This document shows, in pieces, positions 19,894 to 30,616 of a stretch of 64,000 bases of DNA. A program made the translations under genes and the position numbers. The DNA lies in NCBI GenBank assembly GCA_933207985.1, contig OW240912.1, positions 359,513,316 through 359,577,315 on the forward strand, written 5' to 3'. Numbering within the stretch: position 1 is the stretch's first letter; each line of letters begins with the position of its first letter. Source of the DNA: Pelobates cultripes. Lineage: Eukaryota; Chordata; Amphibia; Anura; Pelobatidae. Under the pieces are notes generated by a model. That model made no database searches and was not told the origin of the DNA. It saw nothing but the letters and a program-made list of their open reading frames with translations.

Positions 19894-22045
19894 TCACTCA
19901 CTGGTGTCACAATAGCTTGCATTTAAAAACAAAAAACTTTTTTCACTGTTATAGATTGAATAGCAGTTAGTTGTCTGCCACTGCTGCCAGCTTCTGTGTC
20001 AGGCTCACAGTGGATACTGTGCCCATTTGCCCAGTCAGTGCCACCACTCTTATCTGGTGTCACAATAGCTTGCATTTAAAAACAAAAAACTTTTTTCACT
20101 GTTATAGATTGAATAGCAGTCAGTGTCCTTAAAGCGGGTGTGTCAGGCTCACAGTGGATGCTGTGCCCAGTGCCACCACTGACTCACTAGTGTCACAATA
20201 GCTTGCATTTAAAAACAAAAAACCTTTTTCACTGTTATAGATTGAATAGCAGTCAGTGTCCATAAAGCGGGTGTGTCAGGCTCACAGTGGATACTGTGCC
20301 CAGTGCCACCACTCACTCACTGGTGTCACAATAGCTTGCATTTAAAAACAAAAAACTTTTTTCACTGTTATAGATTGAATAGCAGTTAGTTGTCTGCCAC
20401 TGCTGCCAGCTTCTGTGTCAGGCTCACGGTGGATACTGTGCCCATTTGCCCAGTCAGTGCCACCACTCACTCACTGGTGTCACAATAGCTTGCATTTAAA
20501 ACCAAAAAACTTTTTTCACTGTTACAGATTGAATAGCAGTTAGTTGTCTCAAAGTGGGTGTGCCAGGCTCACAGTGGATACTGTGCCCAGTGCCACCACT
20601 CACTCACTGGTGTCACAATAGCTTGCATTTAAAAAAAAAATTGTTTTCACTGTAATAGATTGAATAGTAGTTAGTTGTCTGCAAGCGTCTGTGTGTCAGG
20701 CTCGCAGCGTATACTGTGCCCACTTGCCCAGTGCCACCACTCACTCACTGGTGTCACAATAGCTTGCATTTAAAAAAAAAAATTGTTTTCACTGTAATAG
20801 ATTGAAGAGCAGTTAGTTGTCTGCAAGCGTCTGTGTGTCAGGCTCGCAACGTATACTGTGCCCACTTGCCCAGTGCCACCACTCACTCACTGGTGTTACA
20901 ATAGCGTGCATTTAAAAACCAAAAAACTTTTTTCACTGTTATAGATTGAATAGCAGTTAGTTATCTCAAAGCGGGTGTGTCAGCCCTACAGCGTGTACTC
21001 TGCCAACCTCTGCCAGTTCACAGTGCCACTCATATCTGGTGTCACAATAGCTTGCATTTAAAAACCAAAAACCTTTTTCACTGTTATAGATTGAATAGCA
21101 GTTAGTTGTCTCAAAGCGGGTGTGTCAGCCCTACAGCGTGTACTCTGCCAACCTCTGCCAGTTCACAGTGCAACTCATATCTGGTGTCACAATAGCTTGC
21201 ATTTAAAAACAAAAAACTTTTTTCACTGTTATAGATTGAATAGCAGTTAGTTGTCTCAAAGCGGGTGTGTCAGCCCTACAGCGTGTACTCTGCCAACCTC
21301 TGCCAGTTCACAGTGCCAATCATATCTGGTGTCACAATAGCTTGCATTTAAAAACAAAAAACTTTTTTCACTGTTATAGATAGAATAGCAGTCAGTGTCC
21401 TTAAAGCAGGTGTGCCAGGCTCACAGTGGATACTGTGCCCAGTGCCACCACTCACTCACTGGTGTCACAATAGCTTGCATTTAAAAAAAAAATAGTTTTC
21501 ACTGTAATAGATTGAATAGTAGTTAGTTGTCTGCAAGCGTCTGTGTGTCAGGCTCGCAGCGTATACTGTGCCCACTTGCCCAGTGCCACCACTCACTCAC
21601 TGGTGTCACAATAGCTTGCATTTAAAAACTAAAAACTTTTTTCACTGTTATAGATTGAATAGCAGTTAGTTTTCACAAAGCGGGTGTGTCAGGCTCACAG
21701 TGGATACTGTGCCCAGTGCCACCACTCACTCACTGGTGTCACAATAGCTTGCATTTAAAAACAAAAAACTCTTTTCACTGTTATAGATTGAATAGCAGTT
21801 AGTTGTCTCAAAGCGGGTGTGTCAGCCCTACAGCATGTACTCTGCCAGTTCACAGTGCCACTCTTATCTGGTGTCACAATAGCGTGCATTTAAAAACCAA
21901 AAAACTTTTTTCACTGTTATAGATTGAATAGCAGTTAGTTGTCTCAAAGCGGGTGTGTCAGCCCTACAGCGTGTACTCTGCCAACCTCTGCCAGTTCACA
22001 GTGCCACTCATATCTGCTGTCACAATAGCGTGCATTTAAAAACAA
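19894..22045 (+). repeat. Satellite-like array in hAT family A, about 16 units
   Basis: Units of about 130-155 bp share GTGTCACAATAGCTTGCATT, a TTTAAAAAC-AAAAAAC run, TTTTCACTGTTATAGATTG and GAATAGCAG, joined by a variable spacer (CAAAGCGGGTGTGTCAG or CTGCCACTGCTGCCAGC versions). The same array occurs at 54570-54985, 59430-59840 and, inverted, at 60635-62600. It therefore belongs to the element, and in the 54256 copy it lies upstream of the transposase start. Confidence 0.93.
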
Positions 22046-22624
22046 AAAACTTTGCAATCTCCAGCAGTTGTTCTTCTTCTTGCATAGACATGCTAGATTC
22101 GCCTGATTTGTTGGCAATGGGTCGCGGATCCATTCCTTACCAGTTCGTGGGTCTTTTGTGGTTGGGAAGTAGCGCTCAAACTCTTTTAAAAGCAAAGACA
22201 GGTGATCGTGCACCAACTGGCAGAATGAATGTTCAAGCTCAGTCTCACCTAAAATCCCCGCTAATGTCTGAAACATGTCCAAAATGCCTCTGTTCACGCA
22301 CCGTCCCCACAACTCCAGTTTGGCTTTAAATGCAGCTACTTTGTCTGACAACTTGAAAACAGTTGTCATTTTCCCCTGAAGGCCCAGATTGAGTTGGCCA
22401 ATGGCGTGGGGTTTGCCTTATGGCCAATCAGGAAGCGGGAGGACCCAGGAGGAGGATCAGTGTAACAATAGGGAATTTTCATTCGCTATTGTCACACAAT
22501 GGGCGGGCTCGGGAGGGCGCAATGCTCTGCGCCTCGGCCGCCACAGTGAAATTAAAGTTCCTCGGGCGGCCCGGTACGGTTTGATCCACGTACAGGTCCA
22601 CGGCCCGGGGGTTGGGGAACACTG
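22046..22624 (-). pseudogene. Fragment of a second hAT transposon (ZBED5/SCAND3-type transposase)
   Basis: The minus strand from 22369 reads MTTVFKLSDKVAAFKAKLEL, then DMFQTLAGIL, FCQLVHDHLSLLLKEFERYF and PTTKDPRTGKEWIRDP. This is the recognisable block of the hAT transposase lineage that gave rise to vertebrate ZBED5/SCAND3-like genes. The right end is a hAT-like terminus, CAGTGTTCCCCAACCCCCGG on the minus strand, at 22605-22624. The fragment is cut abruptly at about 22046 where the satellite array stops, so most of the transposase, including the catalytic DDE and dimerisation regions, is absent. Confidence 0.78.
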
Positions 22625-22861
22625 TTTTAGGGCACTTTCTGCCTGGGAAACAAACATCAATTCTTCTGGCCGCTGCTACAGCAGCGGCTGCAACAATACC
22701 TAATTTTTCAGGCATGTGTACATGCCTAATTTTTCAGGCCTCTAGTGCTGCACTGTGGTTTCAAAAACCAAACCATAAAAAAGTCGCATAACAGGGATTA
22801 AACTGATAAGAATAATACTACTTAACACACCTTATAATAACGCAGAGAGAGGCAACGCAGA

Positions 22862-23090
22862 GAGAGCCGTCTGAAGAAGAGGAGTCAGAGGAGGAAGGTG
22901 GCTTTGAGGAGGTGGAAGACCAAACACAGCAGGCGTCCCAGGGGGCTTGTTGTCACCTTTCGGGGACCCTTGGTGTTGTACGTGGCTGAGTGGAGGAAGA
23001 GACCTTCAGTGACATCAGTGAGGACAAGGAATGGGACATGGCTAGCTTGGTATCCAACCTTGTGCAAATGGGGAGTTTGCGGTTGTGCAA
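22862..23090 (+). pseudogene. hAT family A transposase remnant, acidic region
   Basis: One frame reads EPSEEEESEEEGGFEEVED, then QTQQASQGACCHLSGTLGVV and RG, a TGA stop where Trp would fit, and then VEEETFSDISEDKEWDMASL. It is an acidic, low-complexity stretch of an open frame otherwise lost. The equivalent part in the 54256 copy falls in or beyond the N gap, so it cannot be compared here. Confidence 0.5.
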
Positions 23091-23195
23091 ATGGACTGTT
23101 TGCGGTTGTTTGCGGTGCGTTAAACGGGGAGTTTGGTCTGTCACTGTGAAGCAGGCGTAACCCTTACACTACCTGATCGATACAACATCATACAG

Positions 23196-23345
23196 TAGGT
23201 CCCCCCCCTCATTATTTTTATGGCCCCCACCCACTGCTCACGGGTGGGGGCGGGCTGGAGGACAGTAGGTCCCCCCCCATTGAGATTTATGGCCCCCACC
23301 CACCGTGCAGGGGTGGGGGCCAGGGGGGAGGACAGTAGGTCCCCC
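23196..23345 (+). repeat. Three copies of a GACAGTAGGTCCCCCC module
   Basis: Spaced about 70-75 bp, each followed by a TATGGCCCCCACCCAC... stretch. Probably part of the hAT element interior. Confidence 0.65.
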
Positions 23346-24775
23346 CTTATCCTTATTTACTGAATATTCCCTGTATAACAATGTTTGGCATTTAGTGAAT
23401 ATTCCCTATTCTGCTCTGTGTCAGTGTGTATCAGGGATCCTTAGGACAGGTGTCAATCCATATCTGCCAAGTGACCCTATGTAGGAGGAACAGTCCCTAT
23501 TCTGCTCTGTGTCAGTGTGTATCAGGGATCCCTAGGACAGGTGTCAATCCATATCTGCCAAGTGACCTATGTAGGGGGAACAGTCTCTATTCTGCTCAGT
23601 GTCAGTGTGTATCATGGTCTCTGAGGACAGGTGTCAATCCATATCTGCCAAGTGACCCTATGTAGGGGGAACAGTCTCTATTCTGCTCTGTGTCAGTGTG
23701 TATCATGGTCTCTGAGGACAGGTGTCAATCCATATCTGCCAAGTGACCCTATGTGGGGGAAACAGTCTCTATTCTGCTCTGTGTCAGTGTGTATCATGAT
23801 CTCTGAGGACAGGTGTCAATCCATATCTGCCAAGTGACCCTATGTTGGGGTAACATTCCCTATTCTGATCTGTGTCAGTGTGTATCAGGGGCTCTGAGGA
23901 CAGGTGTCAATCCATATCTGCCAAGTGACCCTATGTTGGGGTAGCATTCCCTATTCTGATCTGTGTCAGTGTGTATCAGGGGCTCTGAGGACAGGTGTCA
24001 ATCCATATCTGCCAAGTGACCCTATGTAGGAGGAACAGTCCCTATTCTGCTCTGTGTCAGTGTGTATCATGGTCTCTGAGGACAGGTGTCAATCCATACA
24101 TGCCAAGTGACCCTATGCAGGGGTAACAGTCTCTATTCTGCTCTGTGTCAGTGTGTATCATGGTCTCTGAGGACAGGTGTCAATCCATATCTGCCAAGTG
24201 ACCCTATGTAGGAGGAACAGTCTCTATTCTGCTCTGTGTCGGTGTGTATCAGGGGCTCTGAGGACAGGTGTCAATCCATATCTGCCAAGTGACCCTATGT
24301 TGGAGAACAGTCTCTATTCTGCTCTGTGTCAGTGTGTATCATGATCTCTGAGGACAGGTGTCAATCCATATCTGCCAAGTGACCCTATGTAGGAGGAACT
24401 GTCTCTATTCTGCTCTGTGTCAGTGTGTATCAGGAGCTCTGAGGACAGGTGTCAGTCCATATCTGCCAAGTGACCCTATGTAGGGGGAACAGTCTCTATT
24501 CTGCTCTGTGTCAGTGTGTATCATGGTCTCTGAGGACAGGTGTCAATCCATACCTGCCAAGTGACCCTATGTAGGGGGAACAGTCCCTATTCTGCTCTGT
24601 GTCATTGTGTATCAGCGATCCTTAGGATAGGTGTCAATCCATATCTGCCAAGTGACCCTATGTAGGGGGAACAGTCCCTATTCTGCTCTATGTCAGTGTG
24701 TATCAGGGTCTCTGAGGACAGGTGTGAATCCATATGTCAAGGTGTCAATATGTCATATGTCAGGTGTCAATCCAT
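23346..24775 (+). repeat. 91-bp tandem repeat, about 15 units
   Basis: Unit contains TATTCTGCTCTGTGTCAGTG, TGTATCATGGTCTCTGAGGA, CAGGTGTCAATCCATATCTG and CCAAGTGACCCTATGTAGG. Period is 91 bp, first full unit at about 23408. Units are 90-97% alike by eye. No unique spacers, so it is not CRISPR-like. Confidence 0.95.
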
Positions 24776-25070
24776 ATCCATTGTGATTTAGGAATGTTAG
24801 GTGATTTATGCCCTTTATGGATTAAGACCAGACTCTGCATAAACTGTGTAATTTTCCATGGGAGTTTTGCCATGGATCCCCCTCCGGCATGCCACAGTCC
24901 AGGTGTTAGTCCCCTTGAAACAACTTTTCCATCACTATTGTGGCCAGAAAGAGTCCCTGTGTGTTTTAAAATTCGCCTGCCCATTGAAGTCTATGGCGGT
25001 TCGCCCGTTCGCGAACATTTGCGGAAGTTCGCGTTCGCGAACCGAAAATTTCGTGTTCGCGACATCACTA
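24776..25070 (+). mobile_element. hAT family A, right terminal region
   Basis: The last 80 bp are packed with GTTCGC/GCGAAC motifs, including TTCGCGAA palindromes, and end CGACATCACTA. This is the matching end for TAGTGATG. Confidence 0.75.
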
Positions 25071-25440
25071 CCGATCAGTAGACAGCAAACACATCTACTG
25101 TAAAAAGAATGTAGTTCCACATACAAATGGTGCATACACAATTGCAACATAACTACTATTTAATTTGTCTTCGGTTTATCTTTAGTTTCTATCTGGTTCT
25201 CCCAGCAAGGCATGAGTTGTCACACTCTTTCATTACTCATTAACAATGTGATGAAACCTTTATTGGACTTCAGAAGCATGGACACACTATGTGCACCTGA
25301 CAGGCTGTTTGGTTGATTATGCATGTACGGTTATACGTTACATCATTGTTTACATACCTGTCCATGAGCTACTTCATTGTCTATAACGTATGTCGCAACT
25401 CAATAAAATAAAATTTAAAAAAGCACACAATCAGACAAAT
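25071..25440. other. Unassigned DNA
   Basis: No gene or recognised repeat. Confidence 0.5.
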
Positions 25441-25778
25441 ACAGTAATACAGGCACACAGTCATACAATCTACACATACAAGTACACTGTCATACAGACA
25501 CAGACATAAAGACACACATACACTGTCGTACAGACACAGACATAAAGACACACAAACACTGTCATACAGAGACACACAGATACTGTCATACAGATGCATG
25601 CACACATACAGTGACATACAGACACAGTAATACAGACACTGTCCTACACAGACATACAATAATAGTGTGACATACAGACAAAATGATAAAATGACATACA
25701 GACACTGTCCTACACAGACATACAACCATACAGTGACATGCAGACACAGTCATAAAGACACAGACATACAGTGACATA
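25441..25778 (+). repeat. ACAGACACTGTCATACA minisatellite
   Basis: Imperfect units around CAGACACTGTCATACACAGA and CATAAAGACACA. Related short arrays occur at 43470-43565 and 47486-47750. Confidence 0.85.
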
Positions 25779-26680
25779 TGTTGCGGAACCGCTGCCTGTT
25801 CGTGGGTTTTCCCTCTCTTTTACATGTGATATTGTGCCCGCTCCCCATTCGGGAGTGTTTCCATGAAGGGAATTAATTCACCTCCCGAACGGGGACCACC
25901 ACAATTCCTCATTTAGAATGTTAGGTTAGAATGCTCACACCTCGCAACATAAGTGTCAAAACCGCAAACCGCAGGGGAAACAATTGTGTTTCCCAATTTG
26001 TTCATCTCCCAAACAAGGACCTCCCCGGTGCCCCATTAAAACGTTCACACCAGTTAATCAGAATATTCGCACTCGCAACATAGGTGTGAAATCGCAACCC
26101 CCAAAAGGAGACTCTTCCCTTGTCTGGATTTCACACCAGGACCTCGCGAACGGAGACTAGTCGATGGAGGGTCCCTGTGATTAGTGTGGGCACTTTTATG
26201 GCACTGGTGAGTTTGGCAGGCTTTCAGGAGCCTGAGGGACAAAGAGACCAGCTCTTTCCCCGCAGGCAGGCTTTTCTGTGCCTGGGAGACAAAGGGATGG
26301 TCCCTTTTCCCGCGCCCTGACTCCCAGGCACAGACGCTCTAGTTAAGAAGACCGCTGGCAGTTGGTGTAGGAAACCCTGTGGGTTTAGTGGTGGGCTTTG
26401 GGGACAAAAAGAACAGAGTCCCTTCCCGTGCTAGGACCCCAGGGAGGGGGAGGATCTTGGGATGTGTCTTTGCATGTTTGTGTGGTAAATCCCTTGGTGG
26501 TTATGCATAAAAGCCGTGTGTGGCCAATAAAATTGTGTTGTACCTGGGGCGTGGCCTGGATCGCACCGAGAGCAGTCGCATGCCTGCGGAGCTCCCGAGC
26601 AATAACGGAGATATATGCAGATTAATCGATCCACACGGAGACAACCCGACTACTTCTCAGCCCCCACACTCAACGACACC

Positions 26681-27700
26681 ATGGGGAAAAGAAATAAAAA
26701 GTTAAAAACTCACCCTGAGGACGGATCCCGGAAAATAGGAGATCTCTTCCTGGCGAGGCCTAAACCTAAAATGGCGGCGACCCCAGATCCCCAAAGCTCA
26801 TCCTCAGATGAGGAAACACTGGATGCTCCAGATCCCATACCAGAGGCTACAGACCCCATCTCGAGCCTAGCAATGGGTGACCTGCGAGCTCCGGCCACCA
26901 AGGGCGACATCCTTAATATACTACAGAACCTGCGCACCCTATTCCGCTCAGACATGGCGATTTTGCAGGAGGAAGTGACCGGCGTCACTGGCAGAGTGAG
27001 GGTTGCCGAGGAAGACTTAACTGCTATGGCAGAACGCCAGCAAGCAACGGAGGAGAAGCTAACACACCTCCAGTCCTCACATCAGGCATTACAGGCACGA
27101 CTAGACGGCCTAGACGACGCAAGACGCCGCTCCAACATAAAAATTAGAGGCATTGCCGACTCCATAGACGACAATGAATTGCCACAACTTACCCGACGCC
27201 TCTTAGCCACAATTCTCAACCCTAAGCAGGCGAAGACTGTGCTAGTGGAAGGCTCCCAAAGACTCCCAAAGTCACCAAGAGCTCCAACAGAGGCCTCCCG
27301 CGACGTCCTTCTCCGCTTACAGTCTACCCGGGACAAAATGGCGGTGATGGCGGCGCTCGGCGGCCAGAGCCCATACCACTTCGAGGGCATGCAGCTCACC
27401 TTCCTGCAGGACCTTTGCAGAGCTACTTTGACCTGGAGACGGTCGGTGCAGCGGGTCACCAAGACCCTCAGAGCGGCTGGAATTAGGTACCGCTGGGGCC
27501 CATCAGTGCTATTAGTTACAAAGGGAGCAGCAACTTACCGACTGACATCGACAGACAACGCAGAAACTTTCCTTGGTAAATTAGGACTTAAAGCAATAGA
27601 CTCCTCTAACCCGACCCCTAACTGCTCCTGGGACGTCCCCAACATAGTCCCATTTGTGCCGCGCTCCACCGCTGCCACAGGCCGAAACACAGGGACATGA
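26681..27700 (+). CDS. L1 ORF1p-like RNA-binding protein, 339 aa
   Basis: Nucleic-acid-binding chaperone that coats LINE RNA. The start at 26681 is chosen for its strong context (ACCATGG); an in-frame Met 66 nt upstream is less likely. Residues about 75-148 form a heptad-like coiled coil (LQEEVTGVTGRVRVAEEDL, then LTHLQSSHQALQARLDGLDD), followed by an RRM beginning RRRSNIKIRGI and a C-terminal domain with LTFLQDLCRATLTWRRSVQ and AAGIRYRWGPSVLLV. This order is the canonical trimeric ORF1p layout. The N-terminus is basic then acidic and serine-rich. The frame is fully open with no defects, which is notable in so decayed a neighbourhood. Confidence 0.92.
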   Translation: MGKRNKKLKTHPEDGSRKIGDLFLARPKPKMAATPDPQSSSSDEETLDAPDPIPEATDPISSLAMGDLRAPATKGDILNILQNLRTLFRSDMAILQEEVTGVTGRVRVAEEDLTAMAERQQATEEKLTHLQSSHQALQARLDGLDDARRRSNIKIRGIADSIDDNELPQLTRRLLATILNPKQAKTVLVEGSQRLPKSPRAPTEASRDVLLRLQSTRDKMAVMAALGGQSPYHFEGMQLTFLQDLCRATLTWRRSVQRVTKTLRAAGIRYRWGPSVLLVTKGAATYRLTSTDNAETFLGKLGLKAIDSSNPTPNCSWDVPNIVPFVPRSTAATGRNTGT

Positions 27701-28917
27701 AGGATAGAACCACCTGGCTAAGGAGCCACTGGACTCCAACAGACCGTATGACCCCTTGTTACAGAGTTTTTATTTTCTCTATTCTTAACTTTTGTTTTTG
27801 ACTTGTTTTGTTTTCCTAGTATTTTGTGAAACTGTTGGGTGTTTCTTACAACGCTAACGTACCCTGCACGCAGGACAGACCCCCATGCCCATCTTGCCGC
27901 TGTAGAGAGCACTCCCACCGCCACCCCCCCCCCGTTCCAAATAGCGCAACCTTTGGGTTAGGGAAGGCGCGGCAGCAAGCCACCCTCCTCTCATAACCAG
28001 GAAGGCTTAATGGTACACGCCACAAAAACCACTACTTAGCGCCCCATCAAAATCACCGTTAGGGCCGCGGCCCACTCACACAGCCAATTTATAGCGGCTG
28101 CCAGGTCTGCCAACCCACTCCTACCAAGGAGGTAAGCGATCCTCTCACCTGGTCTCGGAACATGCATACATGAAACAGTTTCAGTTTAGATCTTCTTAGA
28201 ACTCTAATTTTAATTAGTTATTTTAGTCACTGTTTCTAACCAGATCCCAAACCATGCAATCGTTTCTAACCAAAGCGATTGCATATACTATGGGGACACA
28301 GCAGACCGGATGTACCTGTTTACTCTTACTAATCATCAGCAACATGTACTAGACTGTCTATACAGTCATCAATGCATGCATACATTAATGTTAGACCGGT
28401 AATGACCGGTAATGAGCTTAAATAAGTTCTCTCAATTGACTAGTCTCATATCCAGGCTGTCTACAAAACATGGCACAACATGCTCACATATTGCAGAAAC
28501 ACTAACTTATCTTACCGAGCATCATAGCATTTTGTGTACCTAACTTGCTTAGATGTATGCTTGTTCAATTTTCTATTATTTTACTAGTTCTCAATCGGTA
28601 TTGTACGTAGAGAGGCATCTCACACTAAATAACCTACCGTCTCGCAGTAAGCACTCACTCTCTATTGGACCGCAATCATTCACCCAGCATATCTAGAAAA
28701 GTTCCTGCTAACAAGCATGTTATGCATTAATCGGTTAGACAGGAACGCTAAATCTGTTTATGTTGTTATATATAAAAATTGTGCTGATCTTTACGCATGC
28801 TGACCAACTGTTAACATATGTCTGGTTATATACTTGTCATTGCTGTTGGGGCATGTAGAGCCCTCTTGTTATATTTTCATGCACTCCAAAAATAAAGAAT
28901 TCAAAAAAAAATAAAAA
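27701..28917 (+). other. L1 3' non-coding region
   Basis: No ORF2 motif is visible in any frame. Contains T-rich and C-run stretches and a terminal AATAAAG plus A-rich tail. The junction where ORF2 was lost must lie here. Confidence 0.7.
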
Positions 28918-29204
28918 AAAATTGTGTTGTACCTCCAGGACTGTGTGTCGTCCAGTTACTGGAGGGTAAATGGGTTTATTGGTACTTTACATGGTTCCTA
29001 ACCGGCTGAAGGAAGGGAATTAGCAGAGGTAACCAGTCGGGTTAACTGTTGTCCACTACAACAAAGAAACATAGAAACATAGAATGTGACGGCAGATAAA
29101 AACCATTCGGCCCATCTGGTCTGCCCAATTTTCTAAATACTTTTATTAGTCCCTGGCCTTATCTTGAAGTCTAGGATAGCCTTATGCCTATCTCACGCAT
29201 GCTT

Positions 29205-29390
29205 AAAGGGACTCTCCAATGCCAGGAAAACAAACTGTTTTCCTGGCACTGCAGGTCCCCTCTCCCTCCCACCCCCCATCCAAAGTTGCTGAAGGGGTTA
29301 AAACCCCATCAGTGACTTACCTGTATCCAGTGCCAATGTCCCTTGGCGCTGGGTCAGGCTCCGCCTACGCTTCTCCCCTGCCGATGTTCC
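29205..29390 (+). mobile_element. Short MITE fragment (TTAAAGGGACTCTCC type)
   Basis: Starts TTAAAGGGACTCTCCAATGC with an internal CCAGGAAAAC...GTTTTCCTGG hairpin. It interrupts the CR1 3' region; its right end is indistinct. Confidence 0.5.
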
Positions 29391-29546
29391 ATGCATCCAC
29401 TACCCTCTAAGTAAAGTAATACTTCCTAATATTATTTTTAAACCTTTGCCCCCCAATTTGTTGTTCTCTTGTTGTAGTTTTTATTCTTTTAAATATAGTC
29501 TTCTCCTTTATTGTGTTGTTTCTCATTATATATTTAAATGTTTCTA

Positions 29547-30616
29547 TCATATCCCCCCTTCTCGTCTTTCCTCCAAACTATACATGTTAAGATCCTTTAA
29601 CCTTTCTTTGTAAGTATTATCCTGTAATCCATGAACCAGTTTAGTAGCCCTTCTCTTAACTTTCTCCAAAGTATCAATATCCTTCTGAAGATACGGTCTC
29701 CAGTACTGTGTACAATACTCCAAGTGAGGTCTCACCAGTGTTCTGTACAATGACATGAGCACTTCCATCTTTCTACTGCTAATACCCCTCTCTATACAAC
29801 CAAGCATTCTGCTAGCATTTCCTGCTGCTCTATTACACTGTCTGCCTACTTTTAAGTCATCTGAAATTATGACCCCTAAATCCCTTTCCTCAGATGTCGA
29901 CGTTAGGACTCTATTTAAATATTCAATACTCTGGCCTTGGGTTTTTACATCCAAGATGCATTATCTTGCACTTATCCACATTAAATGTCAGTTGCCACAG
30001 CTCTGACCAATTTTCTAGTTTACCTAAATCATTTGCCATTTGGCGTATCCCTCCTGGATCTCCATTGACTACAACCCTCTGTTGCCTGTCACTCAGCCAC
30101 TGCCTAACCCATTTAACAATATTGGAATCCTAACTTAAAGATTGCCGTTTATTGATAAGCCTTCTATGCATGACAGTGTCAAAAGCCTTACTGAAATCTA
30201 GGTAAGCAATGTCTACCGCACCACCCTGATCTATTATTTTAGTTATCCAATCAATATCAATAATAATAATAATAATAGTTACCCAAAAAGCTAAAAAAAT
30301 TAGTTTGACATCACCTCCCTGAAGTAAACCCGTGTTATCTCTGATCTTGAAATCCCTGTGATTTTAGATGTTCAACAATCATATCCTTTAACATGGTTTC
30401 CATTACTTTCCCCACTACTGAAGTAAGGCTTACTAGCCAATAATTGTCCGACTCCTCCCTACTACCTTTCTTGTGAATGGGCACAACATTTGCTAATTTC
30501 CAATCTTCTGGGAATACTTCCGTTAAAAATGATTGGCTAAATAAATCTGTTAATGTTTTTGCTAGTACACCACTAAGCTCTTTTAATAACTTTGGGTGTA
30601 TTCCATCAGACCCCAT
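29547..30616 (-). pseudogene. CR1 LINE reverse transcriptase, fragments
   Basis: Read from 30616: GSDGIHPKLLKELSG, FPEDWKLANVVPIHKKGSRE and SLTSVVGKVMETMLKD, the fingers and palm entry of CR1-clade RT. Further on (29954-29547): TSEERDLGVIISDDLKV, LYRTLVRPHLEYCTQYWRPY and KVKRRATKLVHGL, the thumb and C-terminal end. The catalytic YADD part between is not open because of stops and frameshifts at about 29960-30330, where an AAT microsatellite also lies. Non-functional. Confidence 0.88.

Larger units (their letters stand above)
14128..25070 (+). mobile_element. hAT family A, copy 1, with nested insertions
   Basis: The left end is TAGTGATGCACCGAACGG and the right end is CGCGACATCACTA, giving inverted TAGTGATG tips. 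Both subterminal regions are dense in GCGAAC/GTTCGC motifs, plausible transposase-binding repeats. Flanking octamers (TTCCTGTG on the left, CCGATCAG on the right) do not match, so the two ends may not derive from one clean insertion. Inside are Gypsy-2, a 145-bp-type tandem array, a fragment of another hAT, a remnant of the family-A transposase and a 91-bp array. The left arm has lost about 400 bp compared with the copy ending at 63052. Confidence 0.75.
26546..28917 (+). mobile_element. L1-clade insertion with ORF1 but no ORF2
   Basis: Flanked by the duplication ATTGTGTTGTACCT at 26532-26545 and 28921-28934 (17 bp if the adjoining A's are counted). It starts GGGGCGTGGCCTGG, has ORF1 at 26681-27700, then about 1.2 kb of non-coding 3' sequence with AATAAAG and an A-rich tail at 28891-28920. 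The roughly 4-kb ORF2 (endonuclease and reverse transcriptase) is absent, yet the copy is bounded by one duplication, so it was mobilised as an already deleted RNA. Confidence 0.88.
25779..29063 (+). mobile_element. Solo LTR-like unit, interrupted by L1
   Basis: The edges are TGTTGCGGAACC and CCACTACAACA, giving TGTTG...CAACA tips. Before the L1 break it has GCATAAAAGCC (TATA-like) and CCAATAAAATTG (poly(A) signal), close together as in retroviral-type LTRs. Without the L1 it would be about 900 bp. No internal coding region and no matching flanking duplication are seen, so the class (endogenous retrovirus or other LTR element) is inferred. Confidence 0.5.

Noticed and set aside
22389..22703. 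104-codon plus-strand frame near the hAT terminus
   Set aside because: Lies antisense to the nested hAT 5' region and across its terminus; GC-rich non-coding sequence.
23346..24775. Regular direct repeats suggestive of a CRISPR array
   Set aside because: Units are contiguous 91-bp tandem copies without unique spacers, in a eukaryotic transposon.
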